NCBI GenBank assembly: GCA_036741235.1
Contig: DAINSQ010000138.1
Span: 1 to 12,233, forward strand
Reading direction: 5' to 3'
Source: JABWBR01 sp036741235
GTDB lineage: Bacteria; Bacteroidota; Bacteroidia; Chitinophagales; Saprospiraceae
Length of the DNA: 12,233 nt
Translations under genes and position numbers: made by a program
Notes under the pieces: generated by a model
Database searches by the model: none
What the model saw: only the letters and a program-made list of their open reading frames with translations
Told to the model about the DNA's origin: nothing
Shown here: in pieces, positions 1-7,586 of the stretch
How the letters are laid out: each line of letters begins with the position of its first letter
Position numbering within the stretch: position 1 is the first letter of the stretch

Positions 1-565
1 TGCTGAGGTATATTTTTTTCCAGTTGATATCGCCGTTTTCGTCGATGTTCATCAGGAAGACATCGTCAACAGCGGGCAGGGCTTGCAACTGGTGTCCGAG
101 CACGTAGTAGGGGTGCGTGCCGGTCTGCGGCACGGGATTGCGCACAATGCGGTCGAAGCCGTCGCGGTTGGGCTGGTCGTAGGAACGCACCCAGCTGAAA
201 GTGCCGGTGGTAGTCACGCGGCCCATAATGGCCCGGCTGGTATTATCGTCGGGCAGGGAGCGGCCCACCACGAGCAGGTCGCCGTTGGGGGTGAGCGCGG
301 CGTCGTTCCACAGTGAAGCGGTGTTGAGACTCAGCGTCCATTGCAACTCGCCGGCGGCGTTGAGGCGGGTCACGGTAGCGCGGGGCTGCTGGCCGTTGGT
401 GACCTCGCCGGTCCCCAACACGTAGTAATTCGTGCCGCTTTTGATGACCTTGTTGAAGGTTTCATCCAGGTTAGTGCCGAATTGGCGCTGGAACTGTGCT
501 GAGGCCGGAGCGGACAGCAATAAGCTGATTGCCAGGATGAACAGGAGGCGTAGAACTGGACGCAT
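1..565 (-). CDS. secreted beta-propeller-like protein, N-terminal part (runs off the left edge)
   Basis: An open frame starts with ATG at 565-563 and stays open for 188 codons to the window edge, so the gene is partial. The N-terminus (MRPVLRLLFILAISLLLSAP) has arginines followed by a hydrophobic stretch and an ASAQ cleavage site near residue 24, a clear type I signal peptide. The mature part shows loose repeats of about 50 residues, each with a YYVLG or LLVVG strand and then a G-x-L/F-x-W turn (GELQW, GTFSW, GDINW). Such repeats are common in Bacteroidota secreted proteins with propeller folds, many of which are exported by the type IX system. The C-terminus, where a sorting domain would be, lies outside the window, so type IX export is only inferred. 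The gene is separated from the upstream DUF5916 gene by 289 bp holding a palindromic repeat, so it is probably its own transcription unit. The specific function is unknown. Confidence 0.8.
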   Translation of the reverse strand, partial: MRPVLRLLFILAISLLLSAPASAQFQRQFGTNLDETFNKVIKSGTNYYVLGTGEVTNGQQPRATVTRLNAAGELQWTLSLNTASLWNDAALTPNGDLLVVGRSLPDDNTSRAIMGRVTTTGTFSWVRSYDQPNRDGFDRIVRNPVPQTGTHPYYVLGHQLQALPAVDDVFLMNIDENGDINWKKIYLS

Positions 566-601
566 GGGCTGTGGTTAGCTTGGTTAGACAATGATATACA
601 G

Positions 602-688
602 GGCTTGAGTGGGGGAGGGTGGGAGAGTGGGAGGGAGGGATCAATGATAATCTCACCCGCTCACATTCACCCCTCGCACACTCAAGCC
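602..688. repeat. G-rich/C-rich palindromic repeat with 8-bp period
   Basis: A perfect 10-bp inverted repeat (ggcttgagtg at 602-611 and cactcaagcc at 679-688) encloses a purine-rich left arm and a C-rich right arm. The left arm repeats roughly every 8 bp (gagtgggg, gagggtgg, gagagtgg, gagggagg at 608-639). The right arm repeats similarly with the complementary composition (cacccgct, cacattca, cccctcgc). The element ends 37 bp upstream of the start codon of the secreted-protein gene at 565. No ORF uses it. It resembles the other two palindromic arrays in the window in design but not in sequence. Confidence 0.7.
611..639 (+). other. predicted G-quadruplex-forming sequence
   Basis: Six G-runs of at least three occur in 29 bases with loops of 1, 1, 5, 1 and 1 bases (GGGGG-A-GGG-T-GGG-AGAGT-GGG-A-GGG-A-GGG). 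This exceeds the usual four-run motif for an intramolecular G-quadruplex. The G-rich strand is the plus strand, which is the template strand for the minus-strand gene starting at 565. A structure here could affect transcription or replication. Formation in the cell is inferred. Confidence 0.6.
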
Positions 689-854
689 GGGAAGAATCCG
701 TTAGCCAGATGGAGAGCGAAGAATCAGGGGGAAATTTTCAGTATGCAATAAAGATACTACAACTTTGGATTTTTGGGTAGAGGAAATGGGATTTGGCAGC
801 GAATTGATGAAATTCGGCGAATTCTTGAAAAGGATTACGGGAAATACTTTTTCC

Positions 855-3074
855 TCAAAACTGCCTCATCCAGTTAACTTTTGCAATCGCCCCTGTTGTG
901 CGAAATCGATTTAAATCCAGGTCGCTGCGCGTATCGTTGAATACCAGGTATACGAATGATAAGGGGCGGTATTCCCAACTCAGGCGGGCGTTCCACCTAC
1001 CCGTTGCATCGAGGCTGTTGTACTGGTAAAACACAGAGCCTTGCAGACGCGGGTTCAGGGCAAGGCGCAACCCGCCGGAGTAGAGGTGTACGTCCTTGTC
1101 TTCTTTATTTTCACCGAGCGACCTTGCTCTGTTCAGTTCGTAATCAAATGTGAAGGCGACATGCGGCATAGGGGCGAAACGCAGTCCGGTATTTAGCGTG
1201 AGTAGCCGACCGTCATAAAATCTGCCGAAGTTGGCGCTGATATTCCCGGAAAGTCTGCGGCTTCGGTCGGTATAGTATTGCACGAAATTGCGGGTATAAA
1301 AATACCGCCCCTTCGGCACGGTAATACCCAGTGGCGCAAAAGCGAAATCGATGTTCTGCCAGGTTGGGAAAAAGGAAATTTCCAGAAAAGAATTGTCTCT
1401 AAACCATTGATAAACCGGAAATATATAAATATCCGCCTGTTGGAAATTACCATTGGAGGCATTGTGGTAATAATTGATGAAAAAACCGGGGTCGCCCCTG
1501 CGGAAAATGGATTTTTCCTTTTTAGGGCGCCAGATGTAGTAGGCCCCCGGATTGTGGTGGATGACGTCTTGCCCGAACACGAAACCCATTCCGGGGAGAT
1601 AGTGCCGAGAGATCCATTTCGTAACCCAGCCGGCATACATGTTGTTCAGGTTTAGCCCGGCGTACAGGTTGCCGGCATGTCCAAATTCGCCCGAGCCCTC
1701 ATCCCGACTGCCGCTTAGCAGGCCGCTTACCGTCCAGGAATCATTGGGGCGGAGAAAAAAATCAGCGGTAAAAGTGGTATTGTGATTGTCAGGCAAGTTC
1801 TCTTTTGCCTCATCATAGCGGTGGGTAAGCATTGCCCCAAAATTATTTTGCTTTCCAAAATTTTTCTGAAAACGAGCGAGCCCGAAGTTCGCGCCGCCTT
1901 GTTGGTCTGTTTCCCGTTGATGCGCATATAACCCCGACCAGGTGCGTTTTTCATTTCTGTCGTTAAAGCGAATCCCCGCATCAATCGGTACTGCTGCGGC
2001 ATTAAACTGGCTGTTCGCGAGTCCGATTGCGCGACTGAAAAAGGGGAAAATACTACTGCCGTCATTGGGATAAATTCCGCTGTTTTCAAGAAAGAATTGC
2101 CGTCGTTCAGGGAAAAACACATTGAAACGGGTGAGGTTGTTCACCGCCCTGTCTACGTCTGCCTGGGCAAAATCGGTATTAAAAGTCAGGTCAAGTACGG
2201 CGTGGGAGTTGATAGCCCATTTGGCTTCGCCGCCTAGTTTCGGCCTGCCTTCGGCTGGGCTATCCGTACCACCGGTCTCTTTTTTTTCATAATTATAAAG
2301 AAAATAGGGGTTCAAGCGAAGATTCAAGGCGGGTTTGGGCAATTCCAGCCCCTCAAGGCGTGCGGCATAGGTCATTCGGTATGGCGAAAACGCCTGTGGA
2401 ATAGGCGGAAAGACCGTTTGCTCGTATGCTCGGCGGGCAAGTCTTGAGGCTGTGAACCCCCAATACACTGCTTCGCCGGATTTTGGCAACTCGTAGCGCA
2501 GGCTTTTAAATGGAATGGCAAACTCCGCTGACCAGCCGTTGTCGAGGATTTTTGTTCTTACCGACCACAGCGCGTCCCAGTCGTTGTCTATATAACTGTC
2601 GTCGAATACCTGCGCGTCGCGCTGTGTGCCTAGCGGCGTGACCTGGAACGAAGCGCAGTAGCGGCGCAAATTTTGCGGGTCAAGTTGAAAAGAAAAGATA
2701 TCGTTTTCTCCAAAGGCAAAATCCCTGCGAAAATCTTGCACCCTTACGCCTTCTTTGCCAAGGCTGTCTTTGCATAAAACCCCGACATAGAGGTTTTTTT
2801 CGTCAAAAAGCAGGCGTACGCTGGTTGTAAACTCAAAAGACCCGCCCTGCTTGGGTTCCATCCTGAAAAAATCATTACCCGTAACCGGTATGGCCCTCCC
2901 CCAATCTCCTTCGTCAAGTATGCCGTCTATAGCAATTTCCCCGGCGGCCCTCAGGGCCTTTACCGCAGGCGGGGTTTCAGGCGGCGGAAAGTTGAGCCCG
3001 GCGGGCGTCTGGGCAGGCAACAGCCTGCTTGATAACAGCGCCAATGAAATCAGGATGAAGGTTTTTTGCGACAT
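855..3074 (-). CDS. DUF5916 outer-membrane protein with CBM9-like N-terminal domain
   Basis: This 739-residue protein begins with a signal peptide (hydrophobic residues 6-19, LPAQ cleavage site at about residue 22). Residues about 46-240 form a carbohydrate-binding-family-9-like domain with the entry motif IDGILDEGDW (49-58). Residues about 250-739 match DUF5916, with the hallmark segments NTDFAQADVD (299-308) and FFPERRQFFLE (320-330), followed by alternating aromatic/hydrophobic strands. The last residue is phenylalanine (WMRQF), the usual recognition signal of outer-membrane beta-barrels, so I infer a barrel. The length fits the family (about 700-850). The true ligand of the family is not known; CBM9 similarity does not prove sugar binding. 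It lies 42 bp downstream of an ABC-2 permease gene on the same strand and is probably co-transcribed as the last gene of that operon. No strong terminator is visible after its stop codon. Confidence 0.9.
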   Translation of the reverse strand: MSQKTFILISLALLSSRLLPAQTPAGLNFPPPETPPAVKALRAAGEIAIDGILDEGDWGRAIPVTGNDFFRMEPKQGGSFEFTTSVRLLFDEKNLYVGVLCKDSLGKEGVRVQDFRRDFAFGENDIFSFQLDPQNLRRYCASFQVTPLGTQRDAQVFDDSYIDNDWDALWSVRTKILDNGWSAEFAIPFKSLRYELPKSGEAVYWGFTASRLARRAYEQTVFPPIPQAFSPYRMTYAARLEGLELPKPALNLRLNPYFLYNYEKKETGGTDSPAEGRPKLGGEAKWAINSHAVLDLTFNTDFAQADVDRAVNNLTRFNVFFPERRQFFLENSGIYPNDGSSIFPFFSRAIGLANSQFNAAAVPIDAGIRFNDRNEKRTWSGLYAHQRETDQQGGANFGLARFQKNFGKQNNFGAMLTHRYDEAKENLPDNHNTTFTADFFLRPNDSWTVSGLLSGSRDEGSGEFGHAGNLYAGLNLNNMYAGWVTKWISRHYLPGMGFVFGQDVIHHNPGAYYIWRPKKEKSIFRRGDPGFFINYYHNASNGNFQQADIYIFPVYQWFRDNSFLEISFFPTWQNIDFAFAPLGITVPKGRYFYTRNFVQYYTDRSRRLSGNISANFGRFYDGRLLTLNTGLRFAPMPHVAFTFDYELNRARSLGENKEDKDVHLYSGGLRLALNPRLQGSVFYQYNSLDATGRWNARLSWEYRPLSFVYLVFNDTRSDLDLNRFRTTGAIAKVNWMRQF

Positions 3075-3116
3075 GACTGTGGGTTTTGGCTAAAAATGTC
3101 GGGCTCAGTATATAGA

Positions 3117-4541
3117 TCACGACTCGTTAACTCTCCTGCCGTTCCACCAGGCCCATAACCCCGCCAACAGGCATTGCAATAGCAACCACAATATTCCATT
3201 ATAGTATACGGGGATACCCGCTGCAGCTATGCTGTCGGGAAATTTCATGAACTCGTCGTAATCTGCAGTTGTGAGGTTTTGATCGGCATCGAACTTTTTC
3301 AAGAACCATGCCGCCCAATTTTGTTGTGCTTCGTCAAGCAAGGCTGCATTGGCGTGGAGTGCCCGTCGACTGGTACCTGCCAGGTCGGTCATCTGCCGGT
3401 AGACGCTTAATGCGGGTGATAACAGGGTCAGATTATCGGCGAAAGCCGCCTGCCGTTGCGCTTTACCGGAGTAGGTTTGTTCCAGGCTGTCTTTGAGCCG
3501 TTTTTCGCCTTTGAACAGGGCGAAATCCTCGCGATACCAGTCTCTCCAGTCTTTTTCCGCTTCCGGTTTGCGGGTTAGATCAGGATGTTGTCGATATAAT
3601 TTGTCGAGGCGTTTTTCCCTGTCGGCTTCCAATTGGTTTTCCAGATTTCGCATGGCAGTTTGGAAACCCGCCCTCGACGGTACAGGATGGATTTTTTGGG
3701 CAAGCATGTTTGTCAGAGCCGGTACGACCAGGACGAACGCCAGCCAAAGTCCTATGCAGAGTAGGGCATTTTGCGCCGAGGCGCCGCCCCGGAGGTTCAC
3801 ACCCAGCGCAAGCAGGAACCAAAACAAGGAATAGAGGATCGCGATGCCTGCCGTTGCCCACCCCGATGAATTGGTCAGAGAAATGCCCGACCAAACGAGG
3901 GCCGGCAAGGTGATCAGCATCGTCAGCCCGCCAAGCAAAACAAAACGGGCAAGCATTTTATTGAAAAACAAAATTTTAGCGGCCACGGGTTGCACGCGGT
4001 GCAGAGCAAGCGTACCCTGTTCCCGCTCAGCGGAAATGAGATTAAATGATAGGGCTATGACCAACAGCGGCAGCAAATAGGCGATGACGAATGCCAGGTC
4101 GAAGCTTCCGAAAACCAGATTTACCGGGTTTTCATAAGCTGTGTCATTTCGCGCTTCTTTGCCCAGTAGCGTCAACCGCCAGGCGTCGGGGTGCAGATCG
4201 CTCACGCCCGATGCAAGAATGCTTTGTTGAGTATGTTCTATGGCCGTCACCCATCCGCCGCGCCACACTCCGCCCACGACGATAACATTGGTGGGGTCTT
4301 GCCACCAGCCTCCTGCTTTTTTCAGCCCCCGGGCAATACTATCGGCCTGCATTTTTTGCTTTCCCAAATCGTCTTTTTGCACCAAACGCATTTCATTGAC
4401 AGACTGCCGTTTGGCGGCAACTCGTTGCACGCCGTTGTATAACCCGAAACCGACGCTTGCCGCCAGAAAAACCAACAACAACCAGAGTGCCGGATTGCGA
4501 ATAAGGCGGAGCGTTTCATATTTTAATTGAAGTATAAACAT
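3117..4541 (-). CDS. ABC-2 type transporter permease (DUF3526-like), second subunit
   Basis: A 474-residue inner-membrane protein. The first membrane segment is at residues 18-36, followed by an extracytoplasmic region of about 100 residues. A cluster of segments follows at about 147-170, 190-218, 228-250 and 258-282, then a long soluble loop to about 445 and a last segment at about 449-467. After the second segment comes AEREQG (171-176) and TLALHRVQP, the coupling-loop signature of ABC-2 permeases. This layout, a large loop between the fifth and last segments, fits the DUF3526 group that usually occurs as two tandem permease genes beside one ATPase. The neighbouring 470-residue permease has the same plan, so the pair probably forms a heterodimer. 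It starts 46 bp after the stop of that gene. The substrate is unknown. Confidence 0.88.
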   Translation of the reverse strand: MFILQLKYETLRLIRNPALWLLLVFLAASVGFGLYNGVQRVAAKRQSVNEMRLVQKDDLGKQKMQADSIARGLKKAGGWWQDPTNVIVVGGVWRGGWVTAIEHTQQSILASGVSDLHPDAWRLTLLGKEARNDTAYENPVNLVFGSFDLAFVIAYLLPLLVIALSFNLISAEREQGTLALHRVQPVAAKILFFNKMLARFVLLGGLTMLITLPALVWSGISLTNSSGWATAGIAILYSLFWFLLALGVNLRGGASAQNALLCIGLWLAFVLVVPALTNMLAQKIHPVPSRAGFQTAMRNLENQLEADREKRLDKLYRQHPDLTRKPEAEKDWRDWYREDFALFKGEKRLKDSLEQTYSGKAQRQAAFADNLTLLSPALSVYRQMTDLAGTSRRALHANAALLDEAQQNWAAWFLKKFDADQNLTTADYDEFMKFPDSIAAAGIPVYYNGILWLLLQCLLAGLWAWWNGRRVNES

Positions 4542-4587
4542 AGTTACAGCTTTTTTTCTTGAAGTTTTTTGTTTCGAGCTACTCTAC

Positions 4588-6000
4588 TCACAACGGCTTC
4601 ATTTTATTAAAAAATAAAATTGCCGCCGCTCCGCTAAAAATCAGCCACAAAATCATCGCGCCAGTTGGTATCAACAGCGATCCGACCAGACGGCTGAGCG
4701 CCGGCGGCTGATATTCGAAGCGGACATTATTGGAAAAAAAATCCTTGCCGCGTGTGCCTTCCCAGTCGCCGTATTTAAAGTTTTGGGTCAAATCGTCGTT
4801 GAGTTCGCCCACGAGTTGAACCCGGTATTTTTCGGCGGCGGCGAGGAAGTCGAAATACACGTCTACATCGGTGCCGGCAAGCCGCTGCGAAATGATATTG
4901 GCGAGCACAAATGGCGAAAACACGGCTGCCGTTGAGTGAACCTGCCGTTGGAGTTGATAGATATCGAGAAGTTTGGATTTGTGTTTCTGAAAAACATAAG
5001 TTTCGTGTTCCTCGCCCTTTTGCATGATGAAACCGTCCCAGTTGAAGGGCAGATGCTGCACGCTATCCACACCGTATTTTTTAAGCGTTTCTTCTTCCAG
5101 TTTTTTTGAAAAAACATCGGCGCCGTCGTGTCCATCCACGCCGTTTTTCAAATCCTCTTTGATAGCAGTATGGTATGTTTGCCAGTCAGGAGCTGGATGC
5201 AATTGCTTTGCTATGTTTACTGCCGCTTTTGGTACTACAAGACAAGAGAATACCCATAACCCCAGGCTACCTACCAGCGCTGTGTTTTGTCTGCCTGCCC
5301 AGGCGGAGATAAGCAGTGTCAGGTTGATGAAACAACCGAAATAAGCGAGGTAAAGCAGTGCCAAAAAAGCATAGCGCAGCCAATGCTCGCCCCCTGCGCC
5401 GGCGAAGAGCAAACCCACCGCCCCGGCAAGGAAAAACGGAAGTGAGAGCAGCAATACTACAGCCCACAATCCAAACGATTTTCCGATAAAAAGAATAGCC
5501 GGTTTTACTCCTTGTGCCATAATCAGCCGAAGGTTGCCGTTTTCCCGCTCCGATGCGGCAGCTCCGAAGCCTAGTACGATGATGAATAAAGGCATCAGCA
5601 TACTCATCACAAAAGCGGGGGTGAGGGCGCCAAGCCGGGCAAAATCACCCTGATCTTCCGCAGCTCTGAATGCAGACATGTTAGAGCGGTGGCCTTCAAG
5701 AAAAAGCGTGTTGCCCGTGTAAGCATCTACCCCCCGATCGAAGTAAGATAGCGGGTATACCGGCTTGAAAACAAAAGTGCCGTAGTGGGCTGCCGAATGA
5801 GGATTTTTATCCTTTTGGTTGTCCCATTGTTCGCGCATGGTATGGGTAGCCTCATCGTGCTGTTTTTTTAGGGCGGCATAGTAGTCATAGGCTCCAAACA
5901 GCGACAAGGCAAACAGCACACTCAAAATTATTGCCGCCGCGCGAAAACGGCCCTCCCGAAGCATACTCCGAAATTCTTGTTTTGCAATTGATAAAATCAT
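4588..6000 (-). CDS. ABC-2 type transporter permease (DUF3526-like), first subunit
   Basis: A 470-residue inner-membrane protein with predicted membrane segments at about 20-40, 125-149, 168-200, 209-235, 240-262 and 436-464. The motif SERENGNLRLIMAQGV (150-165) directly after the second segment is the ABC-2 coupling-loop signature. Large hydrophilic regions lie at about 41-124 and 263-435, as in DUF3526-type permeases. The start ATG at 6000 gives MILSIAKQEFRSMLREGR, a normal cytoplasmic lead-in with a positive patch before the first segment. The gene lies 60 bp downstream of the ATPase stop and 46 bp upstream of the second permease, which supports one operon. The ATPase dimer would bind its cytoplasmic loops. 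The family has mostly been noted in Bacteroidota and Proteobacteria; its cargo is not established. Confidence 0.9.
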   Translation of the reverse strand: MILSIAKQEFRSMLREGRFRAAAIILSVLFALSLFGAYDYYAALKKQHDEATHTMREQWDNQKDKNPHSAAHYGTFVFKPVYPLSYFDRGVDAYTGNTLFLEGHRSNMSAFRAAEDQGDFARLGALTPAFVMSMLMPLFIIVLGFGAAASERENGNLRLIMAQGVKPAILFIGKSFGLWAVVLLLSLPFFLAGAVGLLFAGAGGEHWLRYAFLALLYLAYFGCFINLTLLISAWAGRQNTALVGSLGLWVFSCLVVPKAAVNIAKQLHPAPDWQTYHTAIKEDLKNGVDGHDGADVFSKKLEEETLKKYGVDSVQHLPFNWDGFIMQKGEEHETYVFQKHKSKLLDIYQLQRQVHSTAAVFSPFVLANIISQRLAGTDVDVYFDFLAAAEKYRVQLVGELNDDLTQNFKYGDWEGTRGKDFFSNNVRFEYQPPALSRLVGSLLIPTGAMILWLIFSGAAAILFFNKMKPL

Positions 6001-6060
6001 GGTGTCAGGTTTTTGATATCAGCAACGAGTTGTGAGTTTTTTCATATTGCAAGAAGCTCA

Positions 6061-6762
6061 TTACACGGTTTGCAAATAAAGCTCCTCAATTTCCTTGGCT
6101 TGCAGGATGTCGCGGTTATTGTCTAATATACTTGCCAGGCAGCCGTCTTTCATGATGCCGATACGGTTGGCTACATCCTTGGCGCGGAAGATGTCGTGGG
6201 TAGCCATAAGTATGGCGACGCCTTCATTTCTTAGTTGCAGCAGCAGGTTGCTGAAATCATTACTTGCCTTGGGATCAAGCCCGCTCGTAGGTTCGTCGAG
6301 AAAAAGCGCTTTGGCTTTTTTGGCCAAAGCAATGGCGATACCTACCTTTTGGCGCATACCTTTGGAATAAGTCGAGATCCTGCGGTCGAAATCACGCTCT
6401 GACAGTCCTGCCGTTTCAAGACATATTTGCAATTCGCCCTTTTTATGTTTAAAACCCGCCAATCGAGAGAAATAATCGAGGTTTTCCAGCCCTGTCAGGT
6501 TGGGGTAAAGCATGACTACTTCGGGCAGGTAGGCGAGGTGCTTTTTGCTTTCATGAGGCTGTAATGTTACATCAATGTCATTAATAACTGCCTTGCCGGA
6601 CGTGGGCTGCACAAAGCCGAGGAAGCAGTTGATCGCGGTGGTTTTTCCTGCGCCGTTTTGTCCCAGCAGGCAGAAAATTTCGCCGGGGGCGATGTCAAGC
6701 GTCAGGTTGTCAAGGGCAACTTTGTCGCCGTAGTGCTTGGTGAGTTGTTTTGCTGATATCAT
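6061..6762 (-). CDS. ABC transporter ATP-binding protein
   Basis: A 233-residue single-domain ATPase that energises the two downstream permeases. It has Walker A GQNGAGKTT (34-42), the signature loop YSKGMRQK (132-139, the variant usual for ABC-2 exporters), Walker B ALFLDEP (152-158) with catalytic E157, D-loop SGLDP (160-164) and switch histidine H189 in ATHD. At the Q-loop position the sequence is AYLPE, so the usual glutamine is replaced by glutamate (E81), as I recall from NosF-like proteins. I chose ATG at 6762 (MISAKQLTKHYG), the normal start of the fold. An in-frame opening to 6840 would add 26 residues read from a palindromic repeat and is rejected. The stop codon is 60 bp before the first permease gene. 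The substrate is not deducible. Confidence 0.93.
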   Translation of the reverse strand: MISAKQLTKHYGDKVALDNLTLDIAPGEIFCLLGQNGAGKTTAINCFLGFVQPTSGKAVINDIDVTLQPHESKKHLAYLPEVVMLYPNLTGLENLDYFSRLAGFKHKKGELQICLETAGLSERDFDRRISTYSKGMRQKVGIAIALAKKAKALFLDEPTSGLDPKASNDFSNLLLQLRNEGVAILMATHDIFRAKDVANRIGIMKDGCLASILDNNRDILQAKEIEELYLQTV

Positions 6763-6796
6763 GGTGGTTAGATTATTTGTTGAAATAATAATTACG

Positions 6797-6890
6797 AGCT
6801 TTGAGCTGCAGGTGCCGGCAACTTGCAGCTCGCAACACACTGCTTGCCGCCGGAAACCTGCAACTCATAGCTTGCAGCCTGTAGCTTAGT
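6797..6890. repeat. palindromic intergenic repeat with AGCTTGCAG-type units
   Basis: The arms at 6797-6813 and 6856-6872 are complementary over 15 of 17 bases (agctttgagctgcaggt against acctgcaactcatagct), with a 42-bp interior that has its own partial inverted repeats (gagctgca / tgcagctc and gccggcaa / ttgccgccgg). A further 7-bp-like periodic tail (agcttgc agcctgt agctta) extends to about 6890. The element sits 35 bp upstream of the ATPase start codon, so it lies in the promoter or leader of the ABC operon. It is the second of three such elements in the window. Confidence 0.65.
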
Positions 6891-7180
6891 AGGCAAAACG
6901 GCTGAGGTCAATTCCGCTCTCTTCACTCACAAAACTTAAGGTCTGCGCTACCGGCGCCCCGTGAAGACAAACCAACAAGGCGCAATCACATTAATCCCGA
7001 AATTTTGTTACCCTGATTTGGAAAATTGGCAAATGCCGTGGTGGTAGTTGAACTGCAATACCCCGAAGTTGTTGAGATAGTACGCTAAAGCGCTTTTGCA
7101 GATTGGACAGACGGCAATAAAACGCGACTATCCTGCTGCGCGCGGGTAAAATATCAAAACCAAATTCCGGAAAAGCCAGT
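6873..7180. other. intergenic stretch without a confident gene
   Basis: This 308-bp stretch lies between the repeat upstream of the ABC operon and the stop codon of the His-rich gene. I find no RNA gene or convincing ORF of normal length. On the minus strand two short stretches read like protein: 6886-6990 (see the separate entry), and about 7017-7130, where the frame includes CPICKSALAYYLNNFG before a stop. They are in different frames and too short to trust. The words GTTACCCTG (7007-7015) and ccctgatttg (7011-7020) recur in the region upstream of the symporter. Confidence 0.4.
6886..6990 (-). pseudogene. possible remnant of a secreted-protein 5' end
   Basis: Between two in-frame stop codons (6991-6993 and 6886-6888) the minus strand reads as a hydrophobic stretch CALLVCLHGAPVAQ followed by TLSFVSEESGIDLSRFAY. 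This resembles the end of a signal peptide with a cleavage site at VAQ and the start of a mature secreted protein. There is no start codon in frame. The reading stops exactly where the palindromic repeat tail begins. It may be a gene cut off by the repeat, or chance. It is only 34 codons long, so confidence is low. Confidence 0.2.
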
Positions 7181-7519
7181 TCAGGTATGGCTCGCAGGGG
7201 GGGCCCTCGGCTGGGCTCTCGAGAGCGGTATTAGCGTAAGGTGAAATGCATTGCCGGAATCCAACTGGTGGGATATTGGCGCCGGCAAATTAAGCAATGG
7301 AAGTATTAGTTGAGCTTCTTCCGCTGATGTGGGCGCAATCTGGCAAATCGTGCATGCTATCGCCCCGTATTCTTCAGAATGGACGTGCTTCTCACCACCA
7401 GCAGCATGGCAAATTTTCTGCTCGTGGTCATGATGATGGGCGATCAAGTGGTGAAAACCAAACGAAACCCAATGAATAATATATATGCAGGCAATCATAC
7501 CCGCTCTTATATTAGTCAT
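7181..7519 (-). CDS. small exported His/Cys-rich protein, putative metal-binding
   Basis: A 112-residue protein counted from ATG at 7519. The N-terminus has a short positive region and a hydrophobic segment at residues 7-22, a signal peptide or membrane anchor. It is followed at once by HHLIAHHHDHE (23-33), then H38, H45, H47 and a CTIC pair (56-59), giving nine histidines and three cysteines (C37, C56, C59) within residues 23-59. The end carries RAPP (105-108), an ending I have seen in small Bacteroidota proteins of this type. I recognise the pattern but no named family. Binding of a transition metal in the periplasm is inferred from the residues. Starts at 7543 (120 residues) and 7600 are also open; 7519 fits the signal peptide and leaves about a 30-base leader from a candidate promoter. 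It is upstream of, and on the same strand as, the ABC operon, but 419 bp away. Confidence 0.65.
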   Translation of the reverse strand: MTNIRAGMIACIYIIHWVSFGFHHLIAHHHDHEQKICHAAGGEKHVHSEEYGAIACTICQIAPTSAEEAQLILPLLNLPAPISHQLDSGNAFHLTLIPLSRAQPRAPPASHT

Positions 7520-7556
7520 TGATATTTCGCGCCAAATCAGCATCGTTTCCCTTTTG

Positions 7557-7586
7557 CAAAAATTAATATAGAGTACCTGCACAAAA
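7557..7586 (-). promoter_or_regulatory. candidate Bacteroidota promoter of the His-rich gene
   Basis: On the minus strand TTTTG (7586-7582) is followed after 16 bases by TAATTTTTG (7565-7557), close to the Bacteroidota -33 TTTG and -7 TAnnTTTG elements but with a short spacer and one extra T. Transcription would begin near 7550, about 30 bases before the ATG at 7519. Confidence 0.28.

Noticed and set aside
83..425. Plus-strand open frames over the left end
   Set aside because: They are shadows of the signal-peptide-bearing minus-strand gene that runs off the edge.
800..816. Terminator hairpin after the DUF5916 gene (cgaatt / aattcg)
   Set aside because: The stem is only 6 bp and AT-rich, and no T-run follows on the minus strand.
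1193..1636. A 147-codon frame within the DUF5916 gene
   Set aside because: It is another frame of the same strand as a gene with clear family motifs; the translation has no domain features.
6763..6840. N-terminal extension of the ABC ATPase to a start at 6840
   Set aside because: The 26 added residues are read through the palindromic repeat and precede the normal ATPase start at 6762; they resemble no domain or signal.
7021..7230. A 78-codon open stretch on the minus strand overlapping the end of the His-rich gene
   Set aside because: It has no start codon, its Arg/Pro/Leu-rich composition is not protein-like, and an opening of that length by chance is not rare over three frames.
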